Positions 7,145 through 20,194 of a stretch of DNA of 64,000 bases are shown here, in pieces; position 1 is the stretch's first letter; each line of letters starts with the position of its first letter. The translations under genes and the position numbers were made by a program. The notes under the pieces were generated by a model, which was given only the letters and a program-made list of their open reading frames with translations, was not told the DNA's origin and did not search any database. Source of the stretch: Vulgatibacter sp035565615 (GTDB lineage: Bacteria > Myxococcota > Myxococcia > Myxococcales > Vulgatibacteraceae); assembly GCA_035565615.1 (NCBI GenBank), contig DATMSB010000143.1, positions 62,001-126,000 of the forward strand, written 5' to 3'.

Positions 7145-10100
7145 ACCTCTCGGAGCTCAGCGTCAAGCGCCCCGTCTTCGCCACCATGATGTCGGTGGCG
7201 CTGGTGGTGATCGGCGCGATCTCCTACGTGAACCTCGGCGTGGACCTCCTCCCCAAGGTGGAGATGCCGGTGGTCTCGATCTTCACCTCGCTCCCCGGCG
7301 CGGGGCCGGAGGAGATCGAGAGCGCCATCTCCAAGCCCATCGAGGAGCAGCTCAACACCATCGCCGGCATCGACGACATGCTGTCGGTGAACCGCGAGGG
7401 CTTCTCCTACATCCGCGTCACCTTCACCCTGGAGCGCAAGGTCGCCGAGGCCGTGCAGGACGTGCGGGACAAGGTGGGCGCGGTGCTGCGGCAGCTCCCC
7501 GAGGGGACGGATCCGCCCTCGATCAGCGCGTTCGACTCGGAGTCGACGCCCATCCTCGCCGTCGCCATCTCGGGCCCGCAGAGCCTGCGCGAGCTCACCG
7601 AGTTCGCCGACACCCGGGTGAAGGATCTCATCGGCACCGCCCCCGGCGTGGGCCAGGTGACGGTGGAGGGCGGGCGCAAGCGCGCCATCAACATCCACCT
7701 GGACACCCAGCGGCTCGCGTCGTTCGCCCTCACCTCCAGCGACGTGAAGCGCGCCATCCAGTCGCAGAACGTGGAGATCCCCGGCGGCAGGATCACCCGC
7801 GGCGACCGCGAGGACATCCTGCGGACGATGGCCCGCGTGGCGGACATGCGCGGCTTCGAGCGGCTCATCGTCGCCAACGATCCCGTGACCAACGCGCCCA
7901 TCCGCCTGGGCGACGTGGCCACCGTCGAGGACGGCACCCTGGAGCCGCGCGGCGTGTCCCGCCTCAACCGCACCGAGGCGGTCACCCTCACCGTGCAGAA
8001 GCAGAGCGGCGCGAACCTGGTGGAGACCGCCGACGCCGTGGAGGAGCGCCTGGAGACGCTGCGCGCCAACCTCCCCGCCGGGAGCCAGATGCTCGTCCTC
8101 CGGGACAGCTCCGTCTTCGTACGCAAGAGCGCGGAGGAGGTGCAGCACCACCTCGTCCTCGGCGGCATCCTCGCCTCCCTCGCCGTGCTGCTCTTCATGG
8201 GCTCCCTGCGCTCGACGCTCATCGCGTCGGTGGCGATCCCGGCGTCGCTGGTGGCGACCTTCGCGGCGATGAAGGCCTTCGACTTCACGCTCAACAACAT
8301 CACCCTCCTGGCCCTCACCCTGTCGGTGGGCATCGTCATCGACGACGCGATCGTCGTGATCGAGAACATCCACCGGCACATGACCACCCGGGGGATCTCC
8401 GCGATGCAGGCGGCGATCGAGGGGACGAAGGAGATCACCCTGGCGGTGAGCGCCACCACCCTCTCCCTGGTGGTGATCTTCCTGCCGATCGCCTTCATGA
8501 CGGGCCAGATCGGGCGGCTCTTCTCCAGCTACGGGGTCACGGTGTCCGTCGCCGTGATGGTCTCCCTCTTCATCTCCCTCTCCCTCACGCCGATGCTGGC
8601 CTCCCGCTTCCTGCGGCACGACGCGGGCGGCGGGCAAGCGCCGAGGACCGGCTGGCGCGCGATCCCCGACCGGATCAACGGGTGGCTGGACTCGCGCTAC
8701 GAGCGCATGGTGGCATGGGCGCTCGACCACCGCCTCGTGGTGGTGGGGATCGGCCTGGCCTGCGTGGTCTCCTCGATCCCCCTGTACTTCATGGTGCAGA
8801 AGGACTTCCTCCCCGAGGACGACCAGAGCGAGTTCGAGATCTCGATGGAGCTGCCCCCCGGCACCTCCTTCGAAGCGGCGGACGCGGTGCTCGCCGAGAT
8901 CGAGCCGCAGGTGGCGGCGCTCCCCGGCGTGAAGGACGTCCTGGCTTCGGTCGGCGACACCCGCGGCGGCTCCGGCTCCGCCACCCGCGCCAACGTCTAC
9001 GTCGGCCTCGTCCCCATCGAGGAGCGAAAGGTCACCCAGCAGGAGGTGATGCTCGCCTCTAGGCGGATCTTCTCGAAGTATCCGGACCTGCGCCCCACGG
9101 TGAGGGCCATCAACACCTCGGGCCTCGGCAGGGGCGGCTACGGCGGCAAGCTGCGCATGTCCCTGCGCGGGCCGGATCTGGACAAGCTCGAGGAGTACCT
9201 GGGGACACTGCTGGGCGCCATGCGGGCCGATCCCACCTTCGTCGACGCGTTCAGCAGCTCGGCGGACCGGCTCCCCGAGGTGCGCGTCCGGATCGACCGC
9301 TCCAAGGCGGCGGACCTGGGGATCGACGCCCGGGTCGTGGCGGAGACCCTGCGCACCCTGGTCGGCGGCGAGATCGTCAGCGCCTACCGGGAGGGTGACG
9401 AGCGCTACGACGTGTGGCTCCGCCTCCGGGAGGCGGATCGCTCCAGCCTCGACGCCGTCGGGCGCATCCAACTGCGCACCAGGAGCGGCGAGCTCGTGCC
9501 GCTCGAGGCCATCGCGCGGCTCACCGAGGAGCTGGGCCCCACCACCATCCTGCGCCTGGGCGGGATGCGGCAGGTCTTCCTCTCCGCCAACCCGGCGCCG
9601 GGGGTGGCCCTCGGCGACGCCATCGCCAGGGCCGAGCAGCTCGTCCAGGATCTCAACCTGCAGCCGGGCTACGACGTGGTCTTCTCGGGAGACGCGCGCA
9701 CCATGGAGGAGACGGCGACCCAGTTCGGCCTCGCCCTCCTCCTCTCCATGGTCTTCGTCTACATGGTGCTCGCGGCGCAGTTCGAGAGCTTCATTCACCC
9801 GGTGACGATCCTCCTCGCCCTGCCCCTGACCCTGCCGTTCGCCCTGCTCTCCCTGCTGCTCACGGGTGAGAGCCTGAACGTCTACTCGGCCCTGGGCGTG
9901 TTCATGCTGCTCGGCGTGGTGAAGAAGAACGGCATCCTCCAGGTCGACTACACCAACACCCTGCGGCACGCGGGCCTCCCCTTGCGCGAGGCGATTTTGA
10001 AGGCCAACCGGGCCAGGCTCCGGCCGATCCTGATGACCACCCTCACCCTGGTCGCCGCGATGGCGCCGATGACCCTGGCGCAGGGAGCGGGGGCCGCGTC

Positions 10101-10293
10101 GCGTGGCTCGCTGGCGAAGGTGATCGTCGGCGGCCAGGCGATGTCGCTGCTCATCACCCTGCTCATCGTCCCGGTGGCGTACTCGATCTTCGACGAGCTT
10201 CAGACCTGGCTGACGAACCGCGGGGCGAGGTCCGGCGGGAGCGGTGCGGCCTTGGCGGCGGCGCATCCCATGGGCGAGTTAGGCGACCCTTGA
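7141..10293 (+). CDS. RND efflux transporter permease (AcrB/HAE1 type)
   Basis: 1050 residues, the usual AcrB length. It is a proton-driven inner-membrane antiporter working as a trimer. There is one N-terminal transmembrane helix (ATMMSVALVVIGAISYVNLG), a large porter/docking domain, then helices 2-6 containing GIVIDDAIVVIENIHRHM with the adjacent Asp pair used in proton relay. A second periplasmic domain and helices 8-12 follow (LGVFMLLGVVKKNGILQVDY). The start is GTG, overlapping the adaptor stop as GTGA, so translation is probably coupled. Organisation channel-adaptor-pump is a complete tripartite efflux operon. No local regulator gene is adjacent, so control is unknown. Substrate class (drug or lipid) cannot be decided; the HAE1 type favours hydrophobic compounds. 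Confidence 0.95.
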   Translation: MNLSELSVKRPVFATMMSVALVVIGAISYVNLGVDLLPKVEMPVVSIFTSLPGAGPEEIESAISKPIEEQLNTIAGIDDMLSVNREGFSYIRVTFTLERKVAEAVQDVRDKVGAVLRQLPEGTDPPSISAFDSESTPILAVAISGPQSLRELTEFADTRVKDLIGTAPGVGQVTVEGGRKRAINIHLDTQRLASFALTSSDVKRAIQSQNVEIPGGRITRGDREDILRTMARVADMRGFERLIVANDPVTNAPIRLGDVATVEDGTLEPRGVSRLNRTEAVTLTVQKQSGANLVETADAVEERLETLRANLPAGSQMLVLRDSSVFVRKSAEEVQHHLVLGGILASLAVLLFMGSLRSTLIASVAIPASLVATFAAMKAFDFTLNNITLLALTLSVGIVIDDAIVVIENIHRHMTTRGISAMQAAIEGTKEITLAVSATTLSLVVIFLPIAFMTGQIGRLFSSYGVTVSVAVMVSLFISLSLTPMLASRFLRHDAGGGQAPRTGWRAIPDRINGWLDSRYERMVAWALDHRLVVVGIGLACVVSSIPLYFMVQKDFLPEDDQSEFEISMELPPGTSFEAADAVLAEIEPQVAALPGVKDVLASVGDTRGGSGSATRANVYVGLVPIEERKVTQQEVMLASRRIFSKYPDLRPTVRAINTSGLGRGGYGGKLRMSLRGPDLDKLEEYLGTLLGAMRADPTFVDAFSSSADRLPEVRVRIDRSKAADLGIDARVVAETLRTLVGGEIVSAYREGDERYDVWLRLREADRSSLDAVGRIQLRTRSGELVPLEAIARLTEELGPTTILRLGGMRQVFLSANPAPGVALGDAIARAEQLVQDLNLQPGYDVVFSGDARTMEETATQFGLALLLSMVFVYMVLAAQFESFIHPVTILLALPLTLPFALLSLLLTGESLNVYSALGVFMLLGVVKKNGILQVDYTNTLRHAGLPLREAILKANRARLRPILMTTLTLVAAMAPMTLAQGAGAASRGSLAKVIVGGQAMSLLITLLIVPVAYSIFDELQTWLTNRGARSGGSGAALAAAHPMGELGDP

Positions 10294-10309
10294 CCACCCG
10301 CCCACTTCC

Positions 10310-10338
10310 TTGCGATCGACCTTCACCTCTTGTAGCAA
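10310..10338 (+). promoter_or_regulatory. Possible promoter of the small lipoprotein gene
   Basis: TTGCGA (10310-10315), a 17-bp spacer and TAGCAA (10333-10338), about 90 bp before the lipoprotein ATG. A weak match, listed because nothing better is visible in this 136-bp gap. Confidence 0.3.
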
Positions 10339-10429
10339 GGTGGGGCGGAACGGGGGTCACCCTGCCGGCTCGCGCATCACGCCCGCACATCTCGGTCCGG
10401 GGCACGGCGCGAATCAAGAAAGGTCGAAC

Positions 10430-10957
10430 ATGCGCTCCACTCTCGCAGCCCTTGTCCTTCCCTTCGCCATCGCGTCCTGCGGTCTGGCCTCCTTCGACGT
10501 CCCCGTGAAGGGCACGATCGACTTCAAGGCCGAGGATCCGGACACCTTCATCCCCGTCACCGACGCCGAGCTGGAGGGCGAGATCGGGGAGATCCCGGCG
10601 AACCTGCAGGCGCTCGACATCACCAAGCAGAAGAAGTTCGAGGACTCGGGGATGTCGATCAACGACGTGAAGTCGCTGGAGCTGATCGCGCTGCGGCTCA
10701 AGGTGCAGGGCGACGGGACCCTCGACTTCCTGGGCAAGATCGCCTTCTACATCGAGAGGGAGGGCCTGGAGCGTGTCGAGATCGCGAGCGGCGAGATCAA
10801 GCCGGGCGACACCGCCATCACCCTCGACACCGTGGAGAAGAACCTCATCGACTACGCCAAGGGGACGATGAAGCTCTCGGCGATCGTCGACCGGCCCACC
10901 CACGTGGTCTCCGACACCAAGGTGGACGTCAACGCCACCTTCCACGTCGAGCTCTGA
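10430..10957 (+). CDS. Putative lipoprotein of unknown function
   Basis: 175 residues. The N-terminus MRSTLAALVLPFAIASC is a lipoprotein signal with lipobox AIAS-C. The mature part is soluble, acidic and predicted mixed alpha/beta, ending in a beta-rich region (VVSDTKVDVNATFHVEL). I do not recognise the family. The start chosen has AAGAAAGG 6 nt upstream; the frame is open 40 codons further upstream but those codons lie in the leader. The preceding RND pump ends 136 bp earlier with a promoter-like stretch between, so it is probably independent. It converges with the WYL gene across a GC-rich hairpin. Confidence 0.75.
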   Translation: MRSTLAALVLPFAIASCGLASFDVPVKGTIDFKAEDPDTFIPVTDAELEGEIGEIPANLQALDITKQKKFEDSGMSINDVKSLELIALRLKVQGDGTLDFLGKIAFYIEREGLERVEIASGEIKPGDTAITLDTVEKNLIDYAKGTMKLSAIVDRPTHVVSDTKVDVNATFHVEL

Positions 10958-10971
10958 GCCAACGCTTCCGG

Positions 10972-10996
10972 GACCCGCCGGCCGCGCCGGCGGGTC
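10972..10996. terminator. GC-rich hairpin between convergent genes
   Basis: An 11-bp perfect stem, GACCCGCCGGC with GCCGGCGGGTC, and a 3-nt loop. It lies 14 nt after the lipoprotein stop and 23 nt after the stop of the opposing WYL gene. There is no U-tract on either side, so it may only slow polymerase or assist Rho. Confidence 0.5.
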
Positions 10997-11019
10997 TCGC
11001 CCTCGAGGCGCTCGGAGCC

Positions 11020-13323
11020 TCAGCTCCGGTGAGCACGCGCCGCGGCCTCCGCCGCCCGGCGCGTCCGCTCCCGCAGCTCGGCAGGCGTCTCGAGCCGGGC
11101 CGAGCCCCCCATCGACAGCACGGTCGAGACCACGAAGGCGTCCCCGTCGGCGGGGAAGGACGCCTCGAGCGAGCCGTCGCCCAGGGGGCGCACGCCCTTC
11201 GCCCCAATCCGCTCGACCAGCCCCGAATCCGCCCACGGCCCGGGCTCGATCCGCACCCGGGCCATCGCGGCGTCGGGGGCGGGATCGTAGAGGGAGTCGC
11301 GGCGGAACGCGGCGTGGTCGTCCACCCGCCTGGGGACGAAGGTCCGATCGAGGAGGACGAGATCGGCGGCCCGGTCCAGGCGGAAGAGCCGGCGGTCGCG
11401 CTTCTTCGTGCAGAAGGCGTAGAGGTACCAGTAGCCCTGGTGCAGCACCCGCTCCAGGGGCCGGACCACACGGCGGGTCGCCTCCCCCCGCCCCGCCGTC
11501 CAGTAGGTGAGCTCCAGCTCCCGCTTCCGCGCGATTGCTCGATCGACGAGGGACGCGACCTCCGGGGGGAGGCTCCCGTGGTCGAGGACGACCCGCCCCG
11601 CGATGCGATCGAAGCGCTCCCGCACGGCGGGTGAGACCGCCGCGCGCAGCTTGCCCCTGGCGCGCTCGAGGGCGGCGCCGCCCTCCGCGGCGAGGGCCGT
11701 GGCCGCCGCGTCCAGGGCGGCGGCCTCGAGCGGCGTGAGCGAGGGAGGCTCGAGCAGCCCCTGGGGGAGCGCGACGTGGACCCTTCCGTCGAAGACGTCG
11801 ATGTCCAGGAGGTCGGCGGGCGAGAACGGCGGCTTCCCGACCATGCGAAGGAAGTCCAGCTCGGCGAGGAGCTCCTCCTCCCCGAGGCGCACCGCCGCCG
11901 CCAGCTCCTTCAGCGGGCACCCGGGGCGCGCCGCCGCGTACGGGACGAGGAAGAGCGCCCGGCGCAGGCGCTCGTGCAGCTCGGAGGCGCCGATCGGCCT
12001 CGGGGCGGCGGCCCCACCGGGCGCCCGCCCCGGCTCTCGGCTCGCCGCGGCGCGACGAGGGCCGCTCTCCCCCTCCGCACCGGGCCCGAACCCGGCGCCG
12101 TGGCCCGGCATGGCCGAGGCGCGCGACGCGCGTTCGACGTTCGCCACGATCGCTTCCCCGGACCCGGACCGCGCATCGGCGCCGGGGGCGACTTCGATCG
12201 CCCCTTCCGCGTCCGGCGGTCCTTCGTGCATCCGAGCGATCGCGCCCGCCTTGGCGGCGACCGCCTCCCTCGCGCCGGCGGGCGAGAGCAGCTCGGCGTG
12301 GGGCGCGAGGCGAAGGATCTCCCGAACCAGCGCGTCGAGGTAGGTCACCCGGAGGCGCACGATCGCCGCTCCATCGGGCTGCGGGAGGATGGTCGCCTTG
12401 GCTCCGAACCGCCCCGAGGCGAGCAGCGCCACCTCGGGATCCAGCCGGAGCTCCGCGTCGACCGGCTCGTGCACCGCGAACTCCCAGGGCTCCCGGCCCA
12501 CGACTTCGCCCACGTCGAAGTCCGCGGGGATCTCGTACGCGCCGGGGCGCCCCTCGGCGACGAGCGAGTCGATGCGCTCCACCTGGAAGGTCCGCAGGGC
12601 GTCGCGCAGCCGGCAGTGCGCCACCAGGAACCACGCCCCCTTGCGATAGGCGAGGCCCCAGGGGAGCACCTCCCGCTCGGTCTCCTCGCCGGCGAACGAG
12701 CGGTATCGGATCCGCACCGGCCTGCGCTCGGAGAGGGCCCGGCCCAGCGCCTCGAGAACGCCGGCCTTCCGCTCCGCGCCCCGGGACGGCAGGTGCACCA
12801 CCAGCCGCCGTGCGAGGGGGCTCGCGCCCGCCGGCTCGCGGAAGAGCAGCTTGTCCAGGGCGTGGGCGAGGTCGGCGCGGAGCGGGAAGTGAGGCTGGGC
12901 CAGGGCCGCCGCCCCGGCGACCGAGAGCAGCGTCCGCTCCTCCGTGGTGAGGCCGAGGTCGCCCAGGTAGTAGCGGCGGCGATCGATCACCCAGCCCGCG
13001 GGCCGCTCCTCGTCCTGCTCCACCCGCTCCAGGGGGATGCCGAGATCGAGGAGCTCGCGCTTGTCGCGCTCCCACTTGCGCTGGCAGGACTCGACCGTGC
13101 CCGTGCCGTAGTCGGCGGGGAACGCCTCGACCAGATCGGTCCAGGAGACGGGCGTCGCGGCGCCGAGCAGGAAGCTCACCAGATCGAGCAGCCGCTCCGC
13201 CCGGGCGGTGGGACGAGGCCCCGCGCGCTTCCCGGCGCCGCCGGCGTCGGAGCCGGCCGTCCGAGGGACGGACGCCCGCCCCCCGCGCGCGCCTCCGACA
13301 CCGCGACGGCCGGCCGCCTTCAA
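11020..13323 (-). CDS. Double WYL-domain transcriptional regulator (PafBC-like fusion)
   Basis: 767 residues made of two similar halves. Half 1: a winged-helix region (about residues 40-105, AERLLDLVSFLL onward) and a WYL domain (about 185-255, RPVRIRYRSFAGEE, then FLVAHCRLRDALRTFQVERI). An Ala/Gly-rich linker follows (about 365-440). Half 2: another helix-turn-helix-like stretch (about 445-520) and a second WYL domain (about 600-675, LELTYWTAGRGE, GYWYLYAFCTKKRDRRLFRLDR). The layout resembles actinobacterial PafB and PafC joined, which sense DNA damage through WYL domains; that role here is inference. The start is probably TTG overlapping the frr stop as TTGA, giving translational coupling to the rpsB-tsf-pyrH-frr region. 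A start further inside the low-complexity N-terminus is possible. Confidence 0.85.
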   Translation of the reverse strand: MKAAGRRGVGGARGGRASVPRTAGSDAGGAGKRAGPRPTARAERLLDLVSFLLGAATPVSWTDLVEAFPADYGTGTVESCQRKWERDKRELLDLGIPLERVEQDEERPAGWVIDRRRYYLGDLGLTTEERTLLSVAGAAALAQPHFPLRADLAHALDKLLFREPAGASPLARRLVVHLPSRGAERKAGVLEALGRALSERRPVRIRYRSFAGEETEREVLPWGLAYRKGAWFLVAHCRLRDALRTFQVERIDSLVAEGRPGAYEIPADFDVGEVVGREPWEFAVHEPVDAELRLDPEVALLASGRFGAKATILPQPDGAAIVRLRVTYLDALVREILRLAPHAELLSPAGAREAVAAKAGAIARMHEGPPDAEGAIEVAPGADARSGSGEAIVANVERASRASAMPGHGAGFGPGAEGESGPRRAAASREPGRAPGGAAAPRPIGASELHERLRRALFLVPYAAARPGCPLKELAAAVRLGEEELLAELDFLRMVGKPPFSPADLLDIDVFDGRVHVALPQGLLEPPSLTPLEAAALDAAATALAAEGGAALERARGKLRAAVSPAVRERFDRIAGRVVLDHGSLPPEVASLVDRAIARKRELELTYWTAGRGEATRRVVRPLERVLHQGYWYLYAFCTKKRDRRLFRLDRAADLVLLDRTFVPRRVDDHAAFRRDSLYDPAPDAAMARVRIEPGPWADSGLVERIGAKGVRPLGDGSLEASFPADGDAFVVSTVLSMGGSARLETPAELRERTRRAAEAAARAHRS

Positions 13324-13880
13324 ATCTCCATGACCTCCTTTTCCTTGCGGGCCACGATCTCGTCGACCTTGGCGATCCCCGCGTCGGTCTCCTTCTGGGC
13401 CTGGTCGAGGAGCCTCTTCTCGTCGTCGGTCGAGAGCGCGCTCTCCTTCGTCTGGGCCTTGATCTGATCGTTGGCGTCCCGCCGGAGGTTGCGGATCGCG
13501 ATCTTGCGCTCCTCGCCCCGCTTCTTCACCTGCTTGGCGATCTCCTTGCGCCGCTCCTCGGTGAGGGCGGGGATCGGGAGCCGGACGACGGTGCCGTCGT
13601 TCTGCGGGGTGATGCCCAGGCTGGACTCGTTGATCCCCTTCTCGATCGCCGCGATCTGCGAGCGGTCGAAGGGCTTGATCACGATGGTGCGAGCGTCGGG
13701 CACGGTGATCGTCGCCACGGTGTTCAGCGGCATCTTCGAGCCGTAGGACTCGACCTGGATCCCGTCGAGGAGGCTGGCGTTGGCCCGGCCGGTGCGGATC
13801 TTCCCCAGCTCGCGCCGAAGATCCTCCAGCGTCTTCTCGATCCGTACCTTGAAGTCGTTGATGATCTGCTCGCCAGCCAT
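13320..13880 (-). CDS. frr: Ribosome recycling factor
   Basis: 186 residues, standard length. It splits post-termination ribosomes together with EF-G. Domain I is a three-helix bundle (start DFKVRIEKTLEDLRREL; end LRRDANDQIKAQTKE and LDQAQKETDAGIAKVDEIVARKEKEVMEI), with the small beta domain II in between (PLNTVATITVPDARTIVIKPFD). The signatures RTGRAN and NDGTVVRLPIPALTEERRKE are present. The start ATG giving MAGEQIIND has GAAGGAG 8 nt upstream. It follows pyrH by 53 bp and its stop overlaps the WYL regulator start. Confidence 0.97.
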   Translation of the reverse strand: MAGEQIINDFKVRIEKTLEDLRRELGKIRTGRANASLLDGIQVESYGSKMPLNTVATITVPDARTIVIKPFDRSQIAAIEKGINESSLGITPQNDGTVVRLPIPALTEERRKEIAKQVKKRGEERKIAIRNLRRDANDQIKAQTKESALSTDDEKRLLDQAQKETDAGIAKVDEIVARKEKEVMEI

Positions 13881-13933
13881 CTCGTGTCGCTCCTTCGGCG
13901 ATGTTTGCTGCGCTCCTCGAACTCGAGCGTCAA

Positions 13934-14668
13934 TCAAGCGATGACGGTGGGCACCTTGCCCACCAGAGTCCCCACGTCCTCGCCCCGGACCATGCGCACC
14001 ACGTTCCCTGGCACGGTGAGGTCGAACACCACGAGGGGGAGGTCGTTGTCCATGCAGAGGGAGACGGCGGTGGCGTCCATCACCTTGAGCTCCTTCTGCA
14101 ACACGTCCATGTAGCTCAGCGACCGGTACCGGCGGGCGTCGGGATCCTTCATCGGATCGGAGGTGTAGACGCCGTCGACCTTGGTGGCCTTCAGCATCAC
14201 CTCGGCCTTGATCTCCATGGCCCGCAGGGCGGCGGCGGTGTCGGTGGTGAAGAAGGGGTTGCCCGTGCCGGCGGCGAAGATCACCACCCGGCCCTTCTCG
14301 AGGTGCCGGGAGGCGCGGCGCCGGATGTAGGGCTCGGCGATCTGCCGCATCTCGATGGCCGACTGCACCCGGGTGCTGATCCCCCGCTTCTCGAGGGCGT
14401 CCTGGAGAGCCAGCGAGTTGATCACGGTCGCGAGCATGCCCATGTAGTCGGCGCTCGAGCGATCCATCCCCTCTGCCGCGCCGGAGACGCCGCGGAAGAT
14501 GTTGCCGCCGCCGATCACCAGCGCGGTCTCCACCCCCATGGCCTCCACCTCGCCGACCTCCGCCGCGATCTGGTCGAGGGTCTGGGTGTCGATCCCGTAC
14601 TTGCCGCTCCCCATCAGGGCTTCCCCGGAGAGCTTGAGCAGGATTCGCTTGTATTTGGGGTCGGCCAT
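13934..14668 (-). CDS. pyrH: UMP kinase
   Basis: 244 residues. It phosphorylates UMP to UDP in pyrimidine nucleotide synthesis and acts as a hexamer of the amino-acid kinase fold, typically activated by GTP and inhibited by UTP. Visible motifs: KRILLKLSGEALMG at the N-terminus (phosphate binding), ALVIGGGNIFRG, the UMP-contacting DRSSADYMGMLATVINSLAL, RVVIFAAGTGNPFFTTDTAA and LKATKVDGVYTSDP. AGGTGAG precedes the ATG. A strong promoter lies just upstream, so pyrH-frr can be transcribed apart from rpsB-tsf. Confidence 0.97.
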   Translation of the reverse strand: MADPKYKRILLKLSGEALMGSGKYGIDTQTLDQIAAEVGEVEAMGVETALVIGGGNIFRGVSGAAEGMDRSSADYMGMLATVINSLALQDALEKRGISTRVQSAIEMRQIAEPYIRRRASRHLEKGRVVIFAAGTGNPFFTTDTAAALRAMEIKAEVMLKATKVDGVYTSDPMKDPDARRYRSLSYMDVLQKELKVMDATAVSLCMDNDLPLVVFDLTVPGNVVRMVRGEDVGTLVGKVPTVIA

Positions 14669-14696
14669 GGCTCACCTGGGTGGAAAGGTGCGCGGG

Positions 14697-14725
14697 TTTG
14701 TAGCGCGCACGTCCGCAGGGGTCAA
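14697..14725 (-). promoter_or_regulatory. Promoter of pyrH-frr
   Basis: On the minus strand, TTGACC (14725-14720), a 17-bp spacer and TACAAA (14702-14697). Initiation would fall about 22 nt before the pyrH ATG, leaving room for the AGGTGAG ribosome site. Confidence 0.7.
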
Positions 14726-14963
14726 GGCGCAGGAGGGAGGTTCCGACGCCCCGCGTGAGTCGCGGAGGAGCCGGAAAAGACCTGGGATTTTCGGTGGGAG
14801 GGAGAAAAGCGGGGAAGGAGCGGGGCGTCGTCATCTCGGCCCCCGGATGCTTCGAATTCGGCGACCCGCTCCTTCCACCCGTTCCAATGTCCGCGCCCCG
14901 GGATTCGGATCACCGGCTCGGATCTTATTCGCGGGGAGGCGACCAGCGCCGCCCCGAAACGAG
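14726..14963. other. Intergenic stretch between tsf terminator and pyrH promoter
   Basis: About 240 bp between the hairpin after tsf and the pyrH promoter, within a 356-bp gap between genes. I see no coding signal, RNA motif or repeat. Confidence 0.4.
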
Positions 14964-15000
14964 CGCGGCCGCCGGCGCCACGAGGCGCCAGGCGGCCGCG
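14964..15000 (-). terminator. Probable terminator of rpsB-tsf
   Basis: CGCGGCCGCC GGCGCC pairs with GGCGCC, one bulged base, GGCGGCCGCG: 16 bp with a 4-nt loop. It lies 24 nt beyond the tsf stop. The minus-strand tail CTCGTTTCGG is only weakly U-rich, so efficiency is uncertain. Confidence 0.6.
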
Positions 15001-15024
15001 AAACTCCCGGAAAAGCCTGGAGGA

Positions 15025-15678
<654 letters not shown>

Positions 15679-15700
15679 TTCACACCTCGATGTTCAAAGG

Positions 15701-15734
15701 ACGCGACGCGTAGGCACGGGGCCCCGCGTCGCGT
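15701..15734 (-). other. Intercistronic hairpin between rpsB and tsf
   Basis: ACGCGACGCG (15701-15710) pairs perfectly with CGCGTCGCGT (15725-15734) around a 14-nt loop. It sits between the two cistrons and has no U-tract, so it may be an RNase/attenuation element that tunes the rpsB:tsf ratio, or may be neutral. Confidence 0.4.
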
Positions 15735-15767
15735 CGGATTCACGAAAAACTGGGAGCGGCGCCCGGG

Positions 15768-16790
<1,023 letters not shown>

Positions 16791-16949
16791 TCGGTTCTCT
16801 TCCTTTCGGTTCTGTCCGCCACGCCCGCGAGGCCGCCGGGAATCCGGTTCCACCGGACACCCCCCGACGCCGATCGAGCGTGTGAGTGATGGCCCTGCGT
16901 GCCCGCCTCCAAACTTCGACCAGAAGACAGGCACCTACAGCGGCGCGCT

Positions 16950-16978
16950 GCCATAGCACGCCCACCCGGCGTGATCAA
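16950..16978 (-). promoter_or_regulatory. Candidate promoter of rpsB-tsf
   Basis: TTGATC (16978-16973), a 17-bp spacer and TATGGC (16955-16950) on the minus strand, leaving a leader of about 150 nt before rpsB. Leaders of rpsB are autoregulated by S2 in other bacteria; no recognisable S2-binding fold was established here. Confidence 0.4.
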
Positions 16979-17064
16979 GGTGGGCACGGTCGATTCCGAC
17001 GGCTCGAACGGGCTGGCGGGCCCGAGCCCGCACGCTTCCGCCCCGTCGCGAGGGAGGCCGGCGC

Positions 17065-19923
<2,859 letters not shown>

Positions 19924-20075
19924 CCAAGCCACCTACCAAGGGTTCGGTCCCCCGGATGCCCGGAGTCCCATGTCGCGCGCACTATATGCCCGCCGTCGCC
20001 GAATGTGCGGCAGACCCGCCGATTTCTCCCGGAGAAGCCGAGCCGTCGCCCGGATCCCCCCCGGCGCGAAGCGAA

Positions 20076-20139
20076 CCGGGGTCGATCCGGCAGGGCCCTC
20101 GCACCAGGAATCGCGCCTGCCGCGCCGGGATCGACCCGG
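20076..20139 (-). other. Long imperfect dyad upstream of secA
   Basis: CCGGG(G)TCGATCC at 20076-20088 faces GGATCGACCCGG at 20128-20139, with an inner GGCAGG/CCTGCC pairing. In RNA this forms a long bulged hairpin between the M23 peptidase gene and secA. It could end the upstream transcript or be a secA leader structure; no U-run follows. Confidence 0.35.
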
Positions 20140-20194
20140 ATGGCCGATCCCTCGCGCGATAGGCAGAACGCACGAGGCGCCCCGCAGCTTTCCT

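Noticed and set aside
6622..10266. A 1214-residue minus-strand open frame
   Set aside because: Antisense shadow of the RND pump; His/Asp/Arg-rich composition typical of the complementary frame of high-GC genes.
19981..19986. TATAGT on the minus strand as a secA -10 box
   Set aside because: A fair -10 but no -35-like hexamer at 16-18 bp; not enough to call a promoter.
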